A stretch of 64,000 nucleotides of DNA from an uncultured Bacteroidales bacterium (GCA_944320415.1 CALUHJ010000002.1:62001-126000), one strand, 5' to 3'. Shown: positions 25,946-34,940, numbered from the stretch's first letter. Notes: generated by a model from the sequence alone, not told the origin. A program made the numbers and translations.

Positions 25946-26822
25946 AGACATATTAAACGCTACACGATGGCAAAACATGCTTATGGCTTTGGCATGTATG
26001 ATCATCGTAAAAATCTTCGTAATAAACTATTTCTACAATGCGTTGGGATTCAGTTCTCTAGTCTCTATTGGAGAGTTTGTATTGTTTTGCCTGGCTGTCC
26101 TGCTTATAATGTTCGGTTCGAATATGATGAATCTGTATTATTCCGAAAACAAATGCCATCAGAACAAATCCCTTATCGTCAGTTCATTTGTCATTCCAGA
26201 TGCAATTTCTGTCCTTATAGGTTATATCATAGGTCATGCAAACGGATTCGTTCATTTGGGGTCCGTAATGCTCCTGTTTGCCTTTTCATCCTATTTTTAT
26301 GCAATAAGATACAAAAACCTTAGTATATACGGTGGCATAATAGTTTCCCTATTTTGTGCAATGCTCGTACTGCTTCCCGGTCTGTTCGAACTGTTCTCAC
26401 TCATATCAAAGCCGGATTTATTCAGAATAATAATTCCGGAAATAAAGGAAATATCAATTGTCATTCTGTTTTTCACAGCATTTATATTCTTGTTGGCCTT
26501 GACAAACACTCTATTGAACCATCAATGGGAGGCACAGGATTTCGGGCAAAACCGAAAAATGCCCATATATATTCTAAGTCTCATACTGATGTTTACAGTG
26601 ACTTGTTTCCAATACAGATATTATTCGGCTTCTCCTATGAGAATATTGGGACTGGTAAGTTTACTCATACACTTGCCCCTTGTTTATTTCATTTATGAAT
26701 TACGCAAGGCACTGTCTGAAGAAGACTATGTGTTCCTGTCCTCTTTATTGAAAATATTGTTTGTTTCCATTTTGTTCACAATGACAACGGTCAAATACAT
26801 AATAGTCAGTGGAATTGAGTAA
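25938..26822 (+). CDS. UbiA-family membrane protein with lost catalytic aspartates
   Basis: A 294-residue protein with eight or nine helices. By memory it aligns end to end with the Bacteroidetes UbiA prenyltransferase usually encoded next to maf (geranylgeranylglycerol-phosphate geranylgeranyltransferase type): RWQNMLMA at the start, FSSYFYAIRYKNLSIYGGII in the middle, QNRKMPIYIL near motif II and SLLKILFVSILFTMTTVKYI at the end. The two Mg2+-binding motifs are changed: motif I NDxxDxxxD reads MNLYYSENK, and motif II DxxDxxGD reads NHQWEAQD, keeping only the final Asp. It is probably not an active prenyltransferase, yet the frame is intact and overlaps maf by 14 nt. Confidence 0.72.
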   Translation: MIKDILNATRWQNMLMALACMIIVKIFVINYFYNALGFSSLVSIGEFVLFCLAVLLIMFGSNMMNLYYSENKCHQNKSLIVSSFVIPDAISVLIGYIIGHANGFVHLGSVMLLFAFSSYFYAIRYKNLSIYGGIIVSLFCAMLVLLPGLFELFSLISKPDLFRIIIPEIKEISIVILFFTAFIFLLALTNTLLNHQWEAQDFGQNRKMPIYILSLILMFTVTCFQYRYYSASPMRILGLVSLLIHLPLVYFIYELRKALSEEDYVFLSSLLKILFVSILFTMTTVKYIIVSGIE

Positions 26823-27402
26823 TATTCTTCACAGGGAGATAATCCTTGCCTCACAATCGCCAAGACGAAGACAACTCCTGAAACAAATGGGGTTTAACAA
26901 TGTAAATACAATAAACATAAATGCGGATGAAAGTCTCGATTGTGACATAAAGCCTGAAGAAACCGCAGAATTTCTTGCGAGAAAAAAATCAGAATCGTAT
27001 ACTGAACCCTTGTCCGAAGGCGCAATTCTTATAACAGCCGATACAACGGTCGTTATGGGAAATGTCGTTTTAAACAAACCAGAAAACGAAATCAAAGCAA
27101 GAGAAACCTTAAACATATTGAGTGGAAAGACTCACAAAGTCATAACCGCATGTTGCCTGCGTACAAATAAAGCAATAAAAAGTTTCAGTCAGACAAGCAC
27201 TGTAAAGTTCAAGAATCTTACTGAAGAGGAAATATCATACTATATACAAAACTACGCACCTTATGACAAAGCAGGAGCCTACGGCATTCAGGAATGGATA
27301 GGCTTGACAGGCATAGAAAAAATAGAGGGCGACTATTATACGATAATGGGATTGCCTTGCCAAAGGCTGTTCGATGAAATAAAAAACATAATATCAGACT
27401 GA
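26809..27402 (+). CDS. maf: Maf-family nucleoside triphosphate pyrophosphatase
   Basis: Hydrolyses non-canonical or pyrimidine nucleoside triphosphates to monophosphates (dTTP/UTP class). A 197-residue protein with the family P-loop-like start IILASQSPRRRQLLKQMGF, the catalytic Asp in ITADTTVV, LSGKTHKVITA, and YDKAGAYGIQEW near residue 152, the YAGKAGAY-type motif. The first start (GTG 26809, MELSNILHREI) overlaps the UbiA-like gene by 14 nt; a TTG at 26815 is also possible. End of the plus-strand block; the next gene is convergent. Confidence 0.94.
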   Translation: MELSNILHREIILASQSPRRRQLLKQMGFNNVNTININADESLDCDIKPEETAEFLARKKSESYTEPLSEGAILITADTTVVMGNVVLNKPENEIKARETLNILSGKTHKVITACCLRTNKAIKSFSQTSTVKFKNLTEEEISYYIQNYAPYDKAGAYGIQEWIGLTGIEKIEGDYYTIMGLPCQRLFDEIKNIISD

Positions 27403-27413
27403 TATAATAACGG

Positions 27414-27476
27414 TTTCTGAAAAGAAAAAAACCTTTTCTGAAAAGGAAAAAACGGATTCAGAATCCGATTTCCCAC
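27414..27476. repeat. 21-nt-period intergenic repeat, site 2
   Basis: Three consecutive 21-nt units start at 27414, 27435 and 27456. The first two begin TTTCTGAAAAG and differ by few bases; the third begins ATTCAGAATCC. A perfect palindrome CGGATTCAGAATCCG lies at 27453-27467. Unit 1 shares the 14 bases TTCTGAAAAGAAAA with site 3 (49376). Located between the convergent maf and nifJ genes. Confidence 0.6.
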
Positions 27477-27514
27477 TTTAAAGTTTGGTTGGCACTGATT
27501 TATAATCCATATAA

Positions 27515-27552
27515 AATTATACGGAGTCTGCTTTCGCAAACTCCGTATAATT
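27515..27552 (-). terminator. Terminator of nifJ (possibly bidirectional)
   Basis: A 13-bp perfect stem AATTATACGGAGT/ACTCCGTATAATT (27515-27527, 27540-27552) with a 12-nt loop; T-rich on the minus-strand exit. It sits 20 nt past the nifJ stop and can also serve maf. Confidence 0.75.
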
Positions 27553-27572
27553 GTCTGTCAAACAGCCTTATC

Positions 27573-30500
27573 TTACCTGTTCCAGTTCATTGACGCCATA
27601 CGTTTGTATGAATCGTATCTCCATTTTGCATTCTCTTCAGCGGCTGCAAACAATTCAGCAGCTTCTTCCGGAAATGCTTTCTTCAATGAATTATAACGTA
27701 CTTCTCCATCTATGAATGCCTGGAATTTTGACCAGTCAGGTTCCTTGGAATCCAAAGAGAACGGATTCTCTCCCTTGGCTGCAAGTTCAGGATTGTATCT
27801 CCACAAATGCCAATAACCGCATTCTACGGCACGTCTTCCCTCTTCCTGAGTCTTACCCATGCCTATCTTTATGCCATGGTTGATACAAGGTGCATAAGCT
27901 ATGATTAAGGAAGGTCCATGATATGCTTCCGCTTCCTTCAATACCTTAAGATATTGTGCAGGATCTGCTCCGATTGAAACCTGAGCCACATAAACATAAC
28001 CGTATGTGGTTGCTATCATACCAAGGTCTTTCTTGCGTATTCTCTTTCCGGAAGCTGCGAACTTGGCTATTGCTCCCACAGGTGTAGCCTTCGAAGCCTG
28101 TCCGCCGGTATTGGAATACACTTCGGTATCGACAACCAATATGTTGACATCCTCACCTGAAGCTATCACATGATCCAATCCGCCATAACCTATATCATAA
28201 CCCCAGCCATCGCCACCGAATATCCATTGCGATTTCTTGACTATGTACTGCTTGTTTTCTTCAAGAGACTTGCATATGTCACAACCGCACTCAGACAAGG
28301 TAGGTACCAACGCATCATATACCTTTTGAGTAATCTCTGCATTTTCCCTGTTGTCTATCCACAACTGATACAACGCCTTTTGTTCATCCGTACAACAAGT
28401 ACACTGCAAGCCTTTGCGCATCAAATCCTCAACCCTGTCTCTCATCTTTCGCGTAGCCGTTGCCATACCAAGACCGAACTCCGCATTGTCCTCAAACAAG
28501 GAATTGGCCCATGCAGGACCTCTGCCCTTGGCATTTGCAGTATAAGGCATGGAAGGACAAGAACCTCCATAAATGGAAGAACATCCCGTAGCATTGGCAA
28601 CCATCATCCTTTCACCGAACAATTGCGTAATCAGTTTGATATAAGGAGTTTCGCCACAACCTGCACAAGCTCCCGAAAATTCAAACAACGGCTGTGCAAA
28701 TTGAGAATTCTTAACATTCTTCGATATGTCAACCAAATCGGACTTGTAGCTTACATTCTTTGTAACCTTGTCCCATGTCTCTGCCTCGGACATTTGCGAC
28801 ATCAAGGACTCCATCGTAAGAGCCTTGGTCTTTGCAGGACATACGTCAACACAGTTGCCGCAACCCGTACAATCCAAAGGAGATATCTGTACACGGAACT
28901 GCATTCCTTCAAATTCCTTGCCTATAGCCTTTATCGTGGTTATCTCTCCCGCCTTCGCAAGTTCATCCTTTGTAAACACGAACGGACGTATGGCTGCATG
29001 AGGGCAAACCAAGGAGCATTTGTTACACTGTATACAGTTTTCGGAATGCCATTGTGGAACATGGGAAGCTATACCTCTCTTTTCATATTTGGATGTTCCT
29101 GCAGGGAACGTTCCATCTGCCATGTCCTTAAACGCGGACACAGGCAAAGAGTCTCCTTCCTGAGCATTGATTACATCAACAATGTTCCTTATGAACTCAG
29201 GTCTGTCAGCCTTATCGTCTGCCGAACATCCGCAAGCGCAGGCCTCAGCCCATTCCTTTTTAACATCCACCTTTATAACTTCACCGCCCTTGTCAACTGC
29301 GGCATAGTTCATTTTGACAACATTCTCTCCTTTTTTGCCATAAGACTTGTCTATGGCTTTCTTCATGGCTGTGACAGCCAAATCATAAGGAATTACTCCT
29401 GAAATCTTGAAGAAAGCTGACTGCAATATAGTGTTCGTCCTGTTTCCAAGACCTATCTCTTCTGCTATTTTGGTAGCGTTTATGATATAAAAGCTTATGT
29501 TCTTTTCCGCCAATTCCTTCTTTACTTTTGCAGGCAGTCTTTTTACCGTCTCTTCCGCGTCAAACATGGAATTCAACAAGAACGTTCCGTTAGGTTTTAT
29601 TCCCTTAAGAACCTCGTACATATTCATGTAGTTGAAAACATGACATGCAACGAAATCCGGAGTAGTAACCAAATAAGGAGAACGTATCACATTGTCTCCG
29701 AAACGCAAGTGTGAACAGGTAAATCCGCCCGACTTCTTGCTGTCATACGAGAAATAAGCCTGACAATATTTGTTGGTGTTATCTCCTATTATCTTTATGG
29801 AGTTCTTGTTTGCGCCGACCGTACCGTCCGCACCCAATCCGTAGAACTTGGCCTCGAACGTTCCTTCCGTAGCCATGGAGACTTCCTCAAGCATAGGCAA
29901 AGAACGGTAAGTAAGGTCATCAACTATACCTACCGTAAACTGATTCTTAGGCTCGGAAGACTTCAGGTTTTCAACGACCGAAAGTATCTGCGCAGGTGTA
30001 GTATCTTTGGAAGACAGACCGTATCTTCCGCCTATTATCAAAGGCTTGTCATTGCATGAACATGAAGCAAACGCTTCAACCACATCCAAATACAAAGGAT
30101 CTCCGCTCGCTCCGGCCTCTTTCGTACGGTCCAAAACACATATTCTCTTGCGTGTCTTAGGCATTGCCGCAAAGAAATACTTCTTTGAGAAAGGCCTGTA
30201 CAAATGTACCGTTATCAATCCGAGTTTTTCTCCCTTGTTTGCAAGATAATCTATAACTTCCTTGATTGTGTCGGAAACACTGCCCATTGCAACTATGATG
30301 TTCTCGGCATCGGCAGCACCGTAATAGTTGAACGGCTTGTATTCTCTTGATGTCAACGCGGATATCTTTTCCATATAATCCGCAACTATGTCGGGAACGG
30401 CTTCATAGTATGTGTTAGAAGCCTCTCTTGCCTGGAAGAACACATCAGGGTTCTGTGCCGTACCTCTTGTTACCGGATGTTCAGGATTCAAGGCATTGTC

Positions 30501-31118
30501 CCTGTATCTTTTCAATGCGTCTTTATCTATCAATGCCGCCATATCCTCCGTATCAAGCGCCTCTATCTTCTGTATTTCATGAGAAGTACGGAATCCGTCG
30601 AAGAAATGCAAGAAAGGCACCCTTGACTTTATTGCGGAAAGATGTGCAACACCTGCCAAGTCCATGGCCTGCTGAACAGAAGCCGAAGAAAGCATTGCAA
30701 AACCCGTCTGACGGCAAGCATAAACATCGGAATGATCTCCGAAAATGGACAAAGCCTGTGCCGCAATCGTACGAGCTGTAACGTGCAACACTCCCGGCAA
30801 CAATTCGCCCGCTATCTTGTACATGTTCGGAATCATCAACAACAATCCCTGTGATGCGGTAAAGGTTGTCGACAACGCTCCCGCCTGTAATGAACCGTGC
30901 AACGCTCCCGCAGCTCCAGCCTCGGACTGCATCTCTATCAACTTGACGGTTTCTCCAAAAATATTCTTACGTCCGTTTGCAGACCATTCATCAACATATT
31001 CCGCCATTGGTGATGAAGGGGTAATAGGATAAATCGCAGCAACCTCACTGAACATGTAGGCCACATGCGCACAAGCCTGATTACCATCGCATGTCAAAAA
31101 TTTCTTTTCTTTCGCCAT
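27573..31118 (-). CDS. nifJ: Pyruvate:ferredoxin (flavodoxin) oxidoreductase
   Basis: Homodimeric, oxygen-sensitive enzyme that oxidises pyruvate to acetyl-CoA and CO2 and reduces ferredoxin; a central fermentation step feeding acetate kinase and Rnf. At 1181 residues it has all PFOR domains: N-terminal pyruvate/TPP domains I-II (VAAIYPITPSSPMAEYVDEW), domain III, domain V with two [4Fe-4S] motifs (CIQCNKCSLVCPHAAIRPFV and CTGCGNCVDVCPAKTKALTM), and domain VI with TPP binding (GDGWGYDIGYGGLDHVI) plus the Cys residues GACAGCGETP of the proximal cluster. The antisense frames through it (up to 410 codons) are codon-usage shadows. Monocistronic, with its own -7 box and terminator. Confidence 0.97.
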   Translation of the reverse strand: MAKEKKFLTCDGNQACAHVAYMFSEVAAIYPITPSSPMAEYVDEWSANGRKNIFGETVKLIEMQSEAGAAGALHGSLQAGALSTTFTASQGLLLMIPNMYKIAGELLPGVLHVTARTIAAQALSIFGDHSDVYACRQTGFAMLSSASVQQAMDLAGVAHLSAIKSRVPFLHFFDGFRTSHEIQKIEALDTEDMAALIDKDALKRYRDNALNPEHPVTRGTAQNPDVFFQAREASNTYYEAVPDIVADYMEKISALTSREYKPFNYYGAADAENIIVAMGSVSDTIKEVIDYLANKGEKLGLITVHLYRPFSKKYFFAAMPKTRKRICVLDRTKEAGASGDPLYLDVVEAFASCSCNDKPLIIGGRYGLSSKDTTPAQILSVVENLKSSEPKNQFTVGIVDDLTYRSLPMLEEVSMATEGTFEAKFYGLGADGTVGANKNSIKIIGDNTNKYCQAYFSYDSKKSGGFTCSHLRFGDNVIRSPYLVTTPDFVACHVFNYMNMYEVLKGIKPNGTFLLNSMFDAEETVKRLPAKVKKELAEKNISFYIINATKIAEEIGLGNRTNTILQSAFFKISGVIPYDLAVTAMKKAIDKSYGKKGENVVKMNYAAVDKGGEVIKVDVKKEWAEACACGCSADDKADRPEFIRNIVDVINAQEGDSLPVSAFKDMADGTFPAGTSKYEKRGIASHVPQWHSENCIQCNKCSLVCPHAAIRPFVFTKDELAKAGEITTIKAIGKEFEGMQFRVQISPLDCTGCGNCVDVCPAKTKALTMESLMSQMSEAETWDKVTKNVSYKSDLVDISKNVKNSQFAQPLFEFSGACAGCGETPYIKLITQLFGERMMVANATGCSSIYGGSCPSMPYTANAKGRGPAWANSLFEDNAEFGLGMATATRKMRDRVEDLMRKGLQCTCCTDEQKALYQLWIDNRENAEITQKVYDALVPTLSECGCDICKSLEENKQYIVKKSQWIFGGDGWGYDIGYGGLDHVIASGEDVNILVVDTEVYSNTGGQASKATPVGAIAKFAASGKRIRKKDLGMIATTYGYVYVAQVSIGADPAQYLKVLKEAEAYHGPSLIIAYAPCINHGIKIGMGKTQEEGRRAVECGYWHLWRYNPELAAKGENPFSLDSKEPDWSKFQAFIDGEVRYNSLKKAFPEEAAELFAAAEENAKWRYDSYKRMASMNWNR

Positions 31119-31176
31119 TGCCTTAAATTATAAATTATTCCTAATTGTTACTTCTTGTTTACTTGTTTATAAGATG

Positions 31177-31184
31177 CAAAGGTA
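31177..31184 (-). promoter_or_regulatory. Probable -7 box of nifJ
   Basis: Minus-strand TACCTTTG about 60 nt upstream of the nifJ start; TTTA lies at 31207-31204, 19 nt upstream. Confidence 0.45.
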
Positions 31185-31271
31185 TGTCAAAAAATTGGAT
31201 TGATAAAGCATTTGAAGAACTAAAATAAACCCCCGTATGACAAACAAAAATCCCGACTGCATCACACACGT

Positions 31272-31316
31272 AAAAACAAAACGGCTTCCGTGTACAAGAC
31301 GTAGCACGAAAGCCGT
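31272..31316 (-). terminator. Terminator of sodB
   Basis: Minus strand: 12-bp stem ACGGCTTTCGTG...CACGGAAGCCGT (one mismatch) with a 12-nt loop, followed by TTTGTTTTT. It lies 56 nt past the sodB stop. Confidence 0.8.
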
Positions 31317-31371
31317 AAAACCATGAAACACAAATATCTTTCCTGTTTGTCAATCAAACCGATGACGAAAC

Positions 31372-31962
31372 CTATCTTCCACCTTCCATCCTCAAGGAAA
31401 CCCTGTTCCAATCGACTATTTTCCAGAAATCCTCCACATACGCGGCACGACGATTCTGTTTGTCAAGATAATAGGCATGTTCCCACACATCGCATGTGAG
31501 CAAAGGAATCCTGCCTGTCCTCAAAGGATTGTCTGCATTGGATGTCTGCAATATCTCAAGAGTTCCCTTGTCATCCTTTGCAAGCCATACCCAACCGCTG
31601 CCGAAAAGGGTCAAGGCCGCCTGCGTGAATTTCTGTCTGAAATCCTCAAAGCTGCCGAACTGTCTGTCAATTTCAGCTGCCAGAACACCCTGAGGCACGC
31701 CGGTGGAACCAGGTGTAAGCGATTCCCAATAAAAAGTGTGATTCCACACCTGGGCCGCATTGTTGAATATTCCTCCGGTGGAACGTTTTATCATCTCTTC
31801 CAGAGAAGAGTTCTCAAATTCCGTTCCCTCAATCAACTTGTTCAGATTGTCCACATAGGTCTGATGATGCTTCCCGTAATGAAATTCTATCGTCTGTTTC
31901 GATATAAAAGGTTGCAATGCGTCCATTGCGTACGGCAATTGCGGTAATTCTATCTTTTTCAT
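31372..31962 (-). CDS. sodB: Superoxide dismutase (Fe/Mn type)
   Basis: Converts superoxide to hydrogen peroxide and oxygen using Fe or Mn. A 196-residue family member: ligand His in TIEFHYGKHHQTYVDNLNKL (near residues 26-32), second His in VWNHTFYWESL, Asp and His in CDVWEHAYYLDKQNRRAAYV, and the LFGSGWVWLA segment. A Gln (FNNAAQVWNH) at the position that separates Fe from Mn enzymes is common in iron or cambialistic Bacteroidetes SODs, so metal choice is unresolved. Placed between two oxygen-labile 2-oxoacid:ferredoxin oxidoreductase loci. Confidence 0.96.
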   Translation of the reverse strand: MKKIELPQLPYAMDALQPFISKQTIEFHYGKHHQTYVDNLNKLIEGTEFENSSLEEMIKRSTGGIFNNAAQVWNHTFYWESLTPGSTGVPQGVLAAEIDRQFGSFEDFRQKFTQAALTLFGSGWVWLAKDDKGTLEILQTSNADNPLRTGRIPLLTCDVWEHAYYLDKQNRRAAYVEDFWKIVDWNRVSLRMEGGR

Positions 31963-32054
31963 AACACTTTTTCTATTTATAACGAATTAATCCAACAATT
32001 ATTTTGCATGAAAATCCGTTTAGTCCAAAGAAGGCTTAAATGGATTTTGATTTG

Positions 32055-32112
32055 ACAAAATCATAATCAAGGAAAAAAAACGGATTCAGAAAAGAGAAAA
32101 TCGAAACGGCGT
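32055..32112. repeat. Related intergenic repeat sequence, site B
   Basis: Contains AATCAAGG (from 32065) and ATTCAGAAAAGAG (from 32084), cores shared with sites 2 and 3, but the spacing is 19 nt, not 21. It sits between the divergent sodB and kor genes, upstream of the kor promoter. Confidence 0.4.
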
Positions 32113-32142
32113 TTTGATTTTGACCTTTCAAGACACATTTAT

Positions 32143-32173
32143 TTTGCAGTTACGAAATAAAGTTATAATTTTG
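32143..32173 (+). promoter_or_regulatory. Promoter of the kor operon
   Basis: TTTG (32143-32146) and TAATTTTG (32166-32173) with a 19-nt spacer, about 57 nt before korD. Confidence 0.65.
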
Positions 32174-32229
32174 GGGTTCAAATAAGGAATCAAAACAAAT
32201 AGTATTTATTCATTAAAACTTAAAGAGCA

Positions 32230-32448
32230 ATGGCAATAAAAGGAGCAATTGTAATTGATACGGAGCGTTGCAAGGGTTGTTCGGTATGTGTCGGAGCATG
32301 CCCCAACCAGGTTATCGCCCTATCGAAGAATGTAAATGGCAAGGGTTACAACTATGCCGAAGCAACAAAGGATGATTGCATTGGCTGTGCAAGTTGTGCC
32401 ATGGTTTGTCCGGATGGTGTCATCACCGTGTACAAAGCTAAGTTATAA
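32230..32448 (+). CDS. korD: 2-oxoacid:ferredoxin oxidoreductase, delta (ferredoxin) subunit
   Basis: A 72-residue 2[4Fe-4S] ferredoxin-like subunit that carries electrons out of the oxidoreductase. Two cluster motifs: CKGCSVCVGACP (from residue 16) and CIGCASCAMVCP (from residue 54). First gene of the four-gene korDABC unit, followed 20 nt later by the alpha subunit. The operon could act on 2-oxoglutarate (KorABCD) or branched 2-oxoacids (Vor); the order delta-alpha-beta-gamma is the usual one in Bacteroidales. Confidence 0.92.
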   Translation: MAIKGAIVIDTERCKGCSVCVGACPNQVIALSKNVNGKGYNYAEATKDDCIGCASCAMVCPDGVITVYKAKL

Positions 32449-32468
32449 ACGATTAAACTAAAATAGAA

Positions 32469-33554
32469 ATGGCAAAAGAGCTAAAATTAATGAAGGGTAA
32501 CGAAGCGATTGCAGAGGCAGCGATTCGTTCAGGCTGTGACGGATACTTTGGTTATCCCATCACTCCGCAATCCGAAGTTATGGAGCACCTTATGTTGGAA
32601 AAGCCTTGGGAAAAGACTGGTATGGTGGTTTTGCAGGCCGAAAGTGAGATTGCATCCATCAACATGGTTTACGGAGGCGCAGGTACCGGAAAGAAGGTTA
32701 TGACATCCTCTTCTTCACCGGGAATAAGTTTGATGCAGGAAGGTCTTACATATCTTGCGGGAGCTGAACTCCCATGTTTGGTTGTAAACGTTGTCAGGGG
32801 AGGTCCAGGATTGGGAACCATACAGCCTTCACAGGCCGACTACTTCCAGGCAACCAAGGGAGGCGGACACGGAGACTACCAGATGTATGTATTGGCACCG
32901 GCTTCGGTTCAGGAAATGTATGATTTCGTTTTCGATGCATGGGACATAGCATTCAAATATCGTACTCCGGTAATGATTTTGTCTGACGGAGCAATAGGAC
33001 AGGTTATGGAGAAGCTTTATGTAGGCGACTACGTTCCTCGTTGGACTGACGAACAGATAGCAGAAAAGGCTCCTTGGGCAGCATTCGGAAAACCTGCATA
33101 CAGAGATCACAACATAATCACATCATTGGAATTGGATTCAGCAAAGCAGGAGGCTCACAACCATCATCTTCAGGCAAAGTACAGACAGATGGAAAGAGAG
33201 GATGTACGTTTTGAAGCATTGGACACTGAAGATGCGGATTATTTGTTGGTTGCTTACGGTTCATCGGCACGTATAGCGCAAAAGGCCATGCAGTTGGGAA
33301 AAGAGAAAGGCTACAAGATAGGTTTGTTGAGACCTATAACACTGTTCCCTTTCCCTACGAAACAGATAGCTGAACTTGCATCCAAGGTAAAAGGCATATT
33401 GTCTGTGGAGATGAGTGCAGGACAAATGGTCATGGACGTAAAATTGGCAGCTGAAAACAAGTGTAAGGTGGAACACTTCGGACGTTACGGTGGAATAATA
33501 CCTACACCTCATGAAGTGTTGGAAGCATTGGAAAATCAAATCATTAAAGGTTAA
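32469..33554 (+). CDS. korA: 2-oxoacid:ferredoxin oxidoreductase, alpha subunit (KorA/VorB)
   Basis: Pyrimidine-side TPP-binding subunit of a four-subunit 2-oxoacid:ferredoxin oxidoreductase that makes acyl-CoA and reduced ferredoxin. A 361-residue protein covering PFOR domains I-II: GNEAIAEAAIRSGCDGYFGY followed by PITPQSEVMEHLM, the Glu region VVLQAESEIASINMVYG, and the C-terminal transketolase-like part KGYKIGLLRPITLFPFPTKQ. It is often annotated as 3-methyl-2-oxobutanoate dehydrogenase subunit VorB or as KorA; the substrate cannot be chosen from sequence alone. 5 nt before the beta subunit. Confidence 0.92.
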   Translation: MAKELKLMKGNEAIAEAAIRSGCDGYFGYPITPQSEVMEHLMLEKPWEKTGMVVLQAESEIASINMVYGGAGTGKKVMTSSSSPGISLMQEGLTYLAGAELPCLVVNVVRGGPGLGTIQPSQADYFQATKGGGHGDYQMYVLAPASVQEMYDFVFDAWDIAFKYRTPVMILSDGAIGQVMEKLYVGDYVPRWTDEQIAEKAPWAAFGKPAYRDHNIITSLELDSAKQEAHNHHLQAKYRQMEREDVRFEALDTEDADYLLVAYGSSARIAQKAMQLGKEKGYKIGLLRPITLFPFPTKQIAELASKVKGILSVEMSAGQMVMDVKLAAENKCKVEHFGRYGGIIPTPHEVLEALENQIIKG

Positions 33555-33559
33555 GAGTT

Positions 33560-34336
33560 ATGTTTAATCCAGATATAATAAAGCCAGAGAATCTGGTTTA
33601 CAAGAGAACAAACGTGCTTACGGATGCGGTGATGCACTATTGTCCTGGTTGCGGACACGGAACGATTCACCGTATCATAGCCGAAGTTATAGAAGAAATG
33701 GGCATACAGGACAAGGCGATATGCATAGCACCTGTCGGATGTTCGGTATTGGCCTACAATTATTTCAATGTCGATTCGTTGGGAGCGGCTCACGGAAGGG
33801 CTCCTGCGATTGCCTCTGCGATACAACGTCTTCATCCAAATCATCACACGTTCACGTATCAGGGAGACGGAGACTTGGCGGCAATAGGAACAGGTGAGAC
33901 GATACATGCCTGCAACCGTGGAGAGAACATTGTCATCATATTCGTCAACAACGGTATTTACGGTATGACCGGAGGACAGATGGCTCCTACCACGCTGTTG
34001 GGTATGAAGACTGCAACTACTCCATACGGAAGATGTGTGGAATTGAACGGATATCCTTTGCAGATAACCGAATTGTTGGCCGATTTGCCGGGAACTTATT
34101 ATGTTACTCGTCAGTCTGTTCAGACTCCAGCCGCTGTAAGAAAAGCCAAGAAAGCAATCCGTCAGGCATTTGAGAACCAGAAGAATCACAAGGGAACATC
34201 ATTTGTGGAGATTCTTTCCAACTGCAACTCGGGATGGAAGAAAACCCCTGTTGAAGCCAACAAGTGGATGGAAGAGAACATGATGGCCAAGTATGTTCCG
34301 GGCGACATAAAGGTTGACGGAGTAAAGGTAAGATAG
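33560..34336 (+). CDS. korB: 2-oxoacid:ferredoxin oxidoreductase, beta (TPP) subunit
   Basis: Carries thiamine diphosphate and the proximal [4Fe-4S] cluster. A 258-residue protein: cluster Cys in YCPGCGHGTIHRII, TPP-binding motif GDGDLAAIGTGETIHACNRG with the closing NN in FVNNGIYGMTGGQM, and a late conserved Cys in FVEILSNCNSGWKK. Counterpart of PFOR domain VI. The gene sits between the alpha and gamma subunit genes. Confidence 0.94.
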   Translation: MFNPDIIKPENLVYKRTNVLTDAVMHYCPGCGHGTIHRIIAEVIEEMGIQDKAICIAPVGCSVLAYNYFNVDSLGAAHGRAPAIASAIQRLHPNHHTFTYQGDGDLAAIGTGETIHACNRGENIVIIFVNNGIYGMTGGQMAPTTLLGMKTATTPYGRCVELNGYPLQITELLADLPGTYYVTRQSVQTPAAVRKAKKAIRQAFENQKNHKGTSFVEILSNCNSGWKKTPVEANKWMEENMMAKYVPGDIKVDGVKVR

Positions 34337-34361
34337 TACAAACCTATAAAGAGTAAAGAAA

Positions 34362-34913
34362 ATGACAGAAGAAATAATCATAGCGGGCTTTGGAGGACAG
34401 GGCGTTTTGTCAATGGGCAAGATATTGGCCTATTCCGGAGCGATGCAAGACAAGGAGGTAAGCTGGATGCCGTCTTACGGACCTGAAATGCGTGGTGGTA
34501 CTGCGAATGTGTCTGTTATCATCTCGGATGAGAGAATATCCTCTCCTATCATCAGCCAGTTCGACACGGCAATAATACTTAACCAGCAATCATTGGACAA
34601 GTTTGAACATTCGGTTAAGCCGGGCGGTGTTCTATTGTACGACCCTAACGGAATAATACACCCTCCTACAAGGACGGACATAAACATCTACAAGGTTGCG
34701 GCAACAGAAAAGAGTGCGGAACTTGGAATGTCCAAAGTATTCAACATGATTGTATTGGGAGCGTTCTTGAAGGTAAAACCGGTAGTAACCGAGGAGTTCA
34801 TAGAAAAGGGACTTCAAAAGTCTTTGCCTGAAAGACATCACAAGTTGATACCTGCCAACCTTGAAGCGGTTCAAACAGGTAAGAGTCTGGTTGAAACTGT
34901 TCACAAGTTGTAA
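34362..34913 (+). CDS. korC: 2-oxoacid:ferredoxin oxidoreductase, gamma subunit
   Basis: A 183-residue subunit corresponding to PFOR domain III, thought to help CoA binding and complex assembly. Start MTEEIIIAGFGGQGVLSMGK is the family signature; SWMPSYGPEMRGGTANVSVI and FDTAIILNQQSLDKFEHSVK follow. Last gene of korDABC and directly followed by a terminator. Confidence 0.93.
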   Translation: MTEEIIIAGFGGQGVLSMGKILAYSGAMQDKEVSWMPSYGPEMRGGTANVSVIISDERISSPIISQFDTAIILNQQSLDKFEHSVKPGGVLLYDPNGIIHPPTRTDINIYKVAATEKSAELGMSKVFNMIVLGAFLKVKPVVTEEFIEKGLQKSLPERHHKLIPANLEAVQTGKSLVETVHKL

Positions 34914-34940
34914 GATATAAACTTCAACAAACGATAAGAA

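Noticed and set aside
27336-27539. A minus-strand frame with FPFQKRF-FSFQKPL heptads
   Set aside because: Same cause: the 21-nt repeat at site 2 read in frame; it also overlaps maf.
28170-29402. A 410-codon plus-strand frame antisense to nifJ
   Set aside because: It is a shadow of the nifJ coding frame; the translation is rich in Arg, Cys and Ser without domains, and nifJ is certain on the other strand.
31159-31353. A 64-codon minus-strand frame between sodB and nifJ
   Set aside because: It spans the sodB terminator and the nifJ -7 box, and has no recognisable features.
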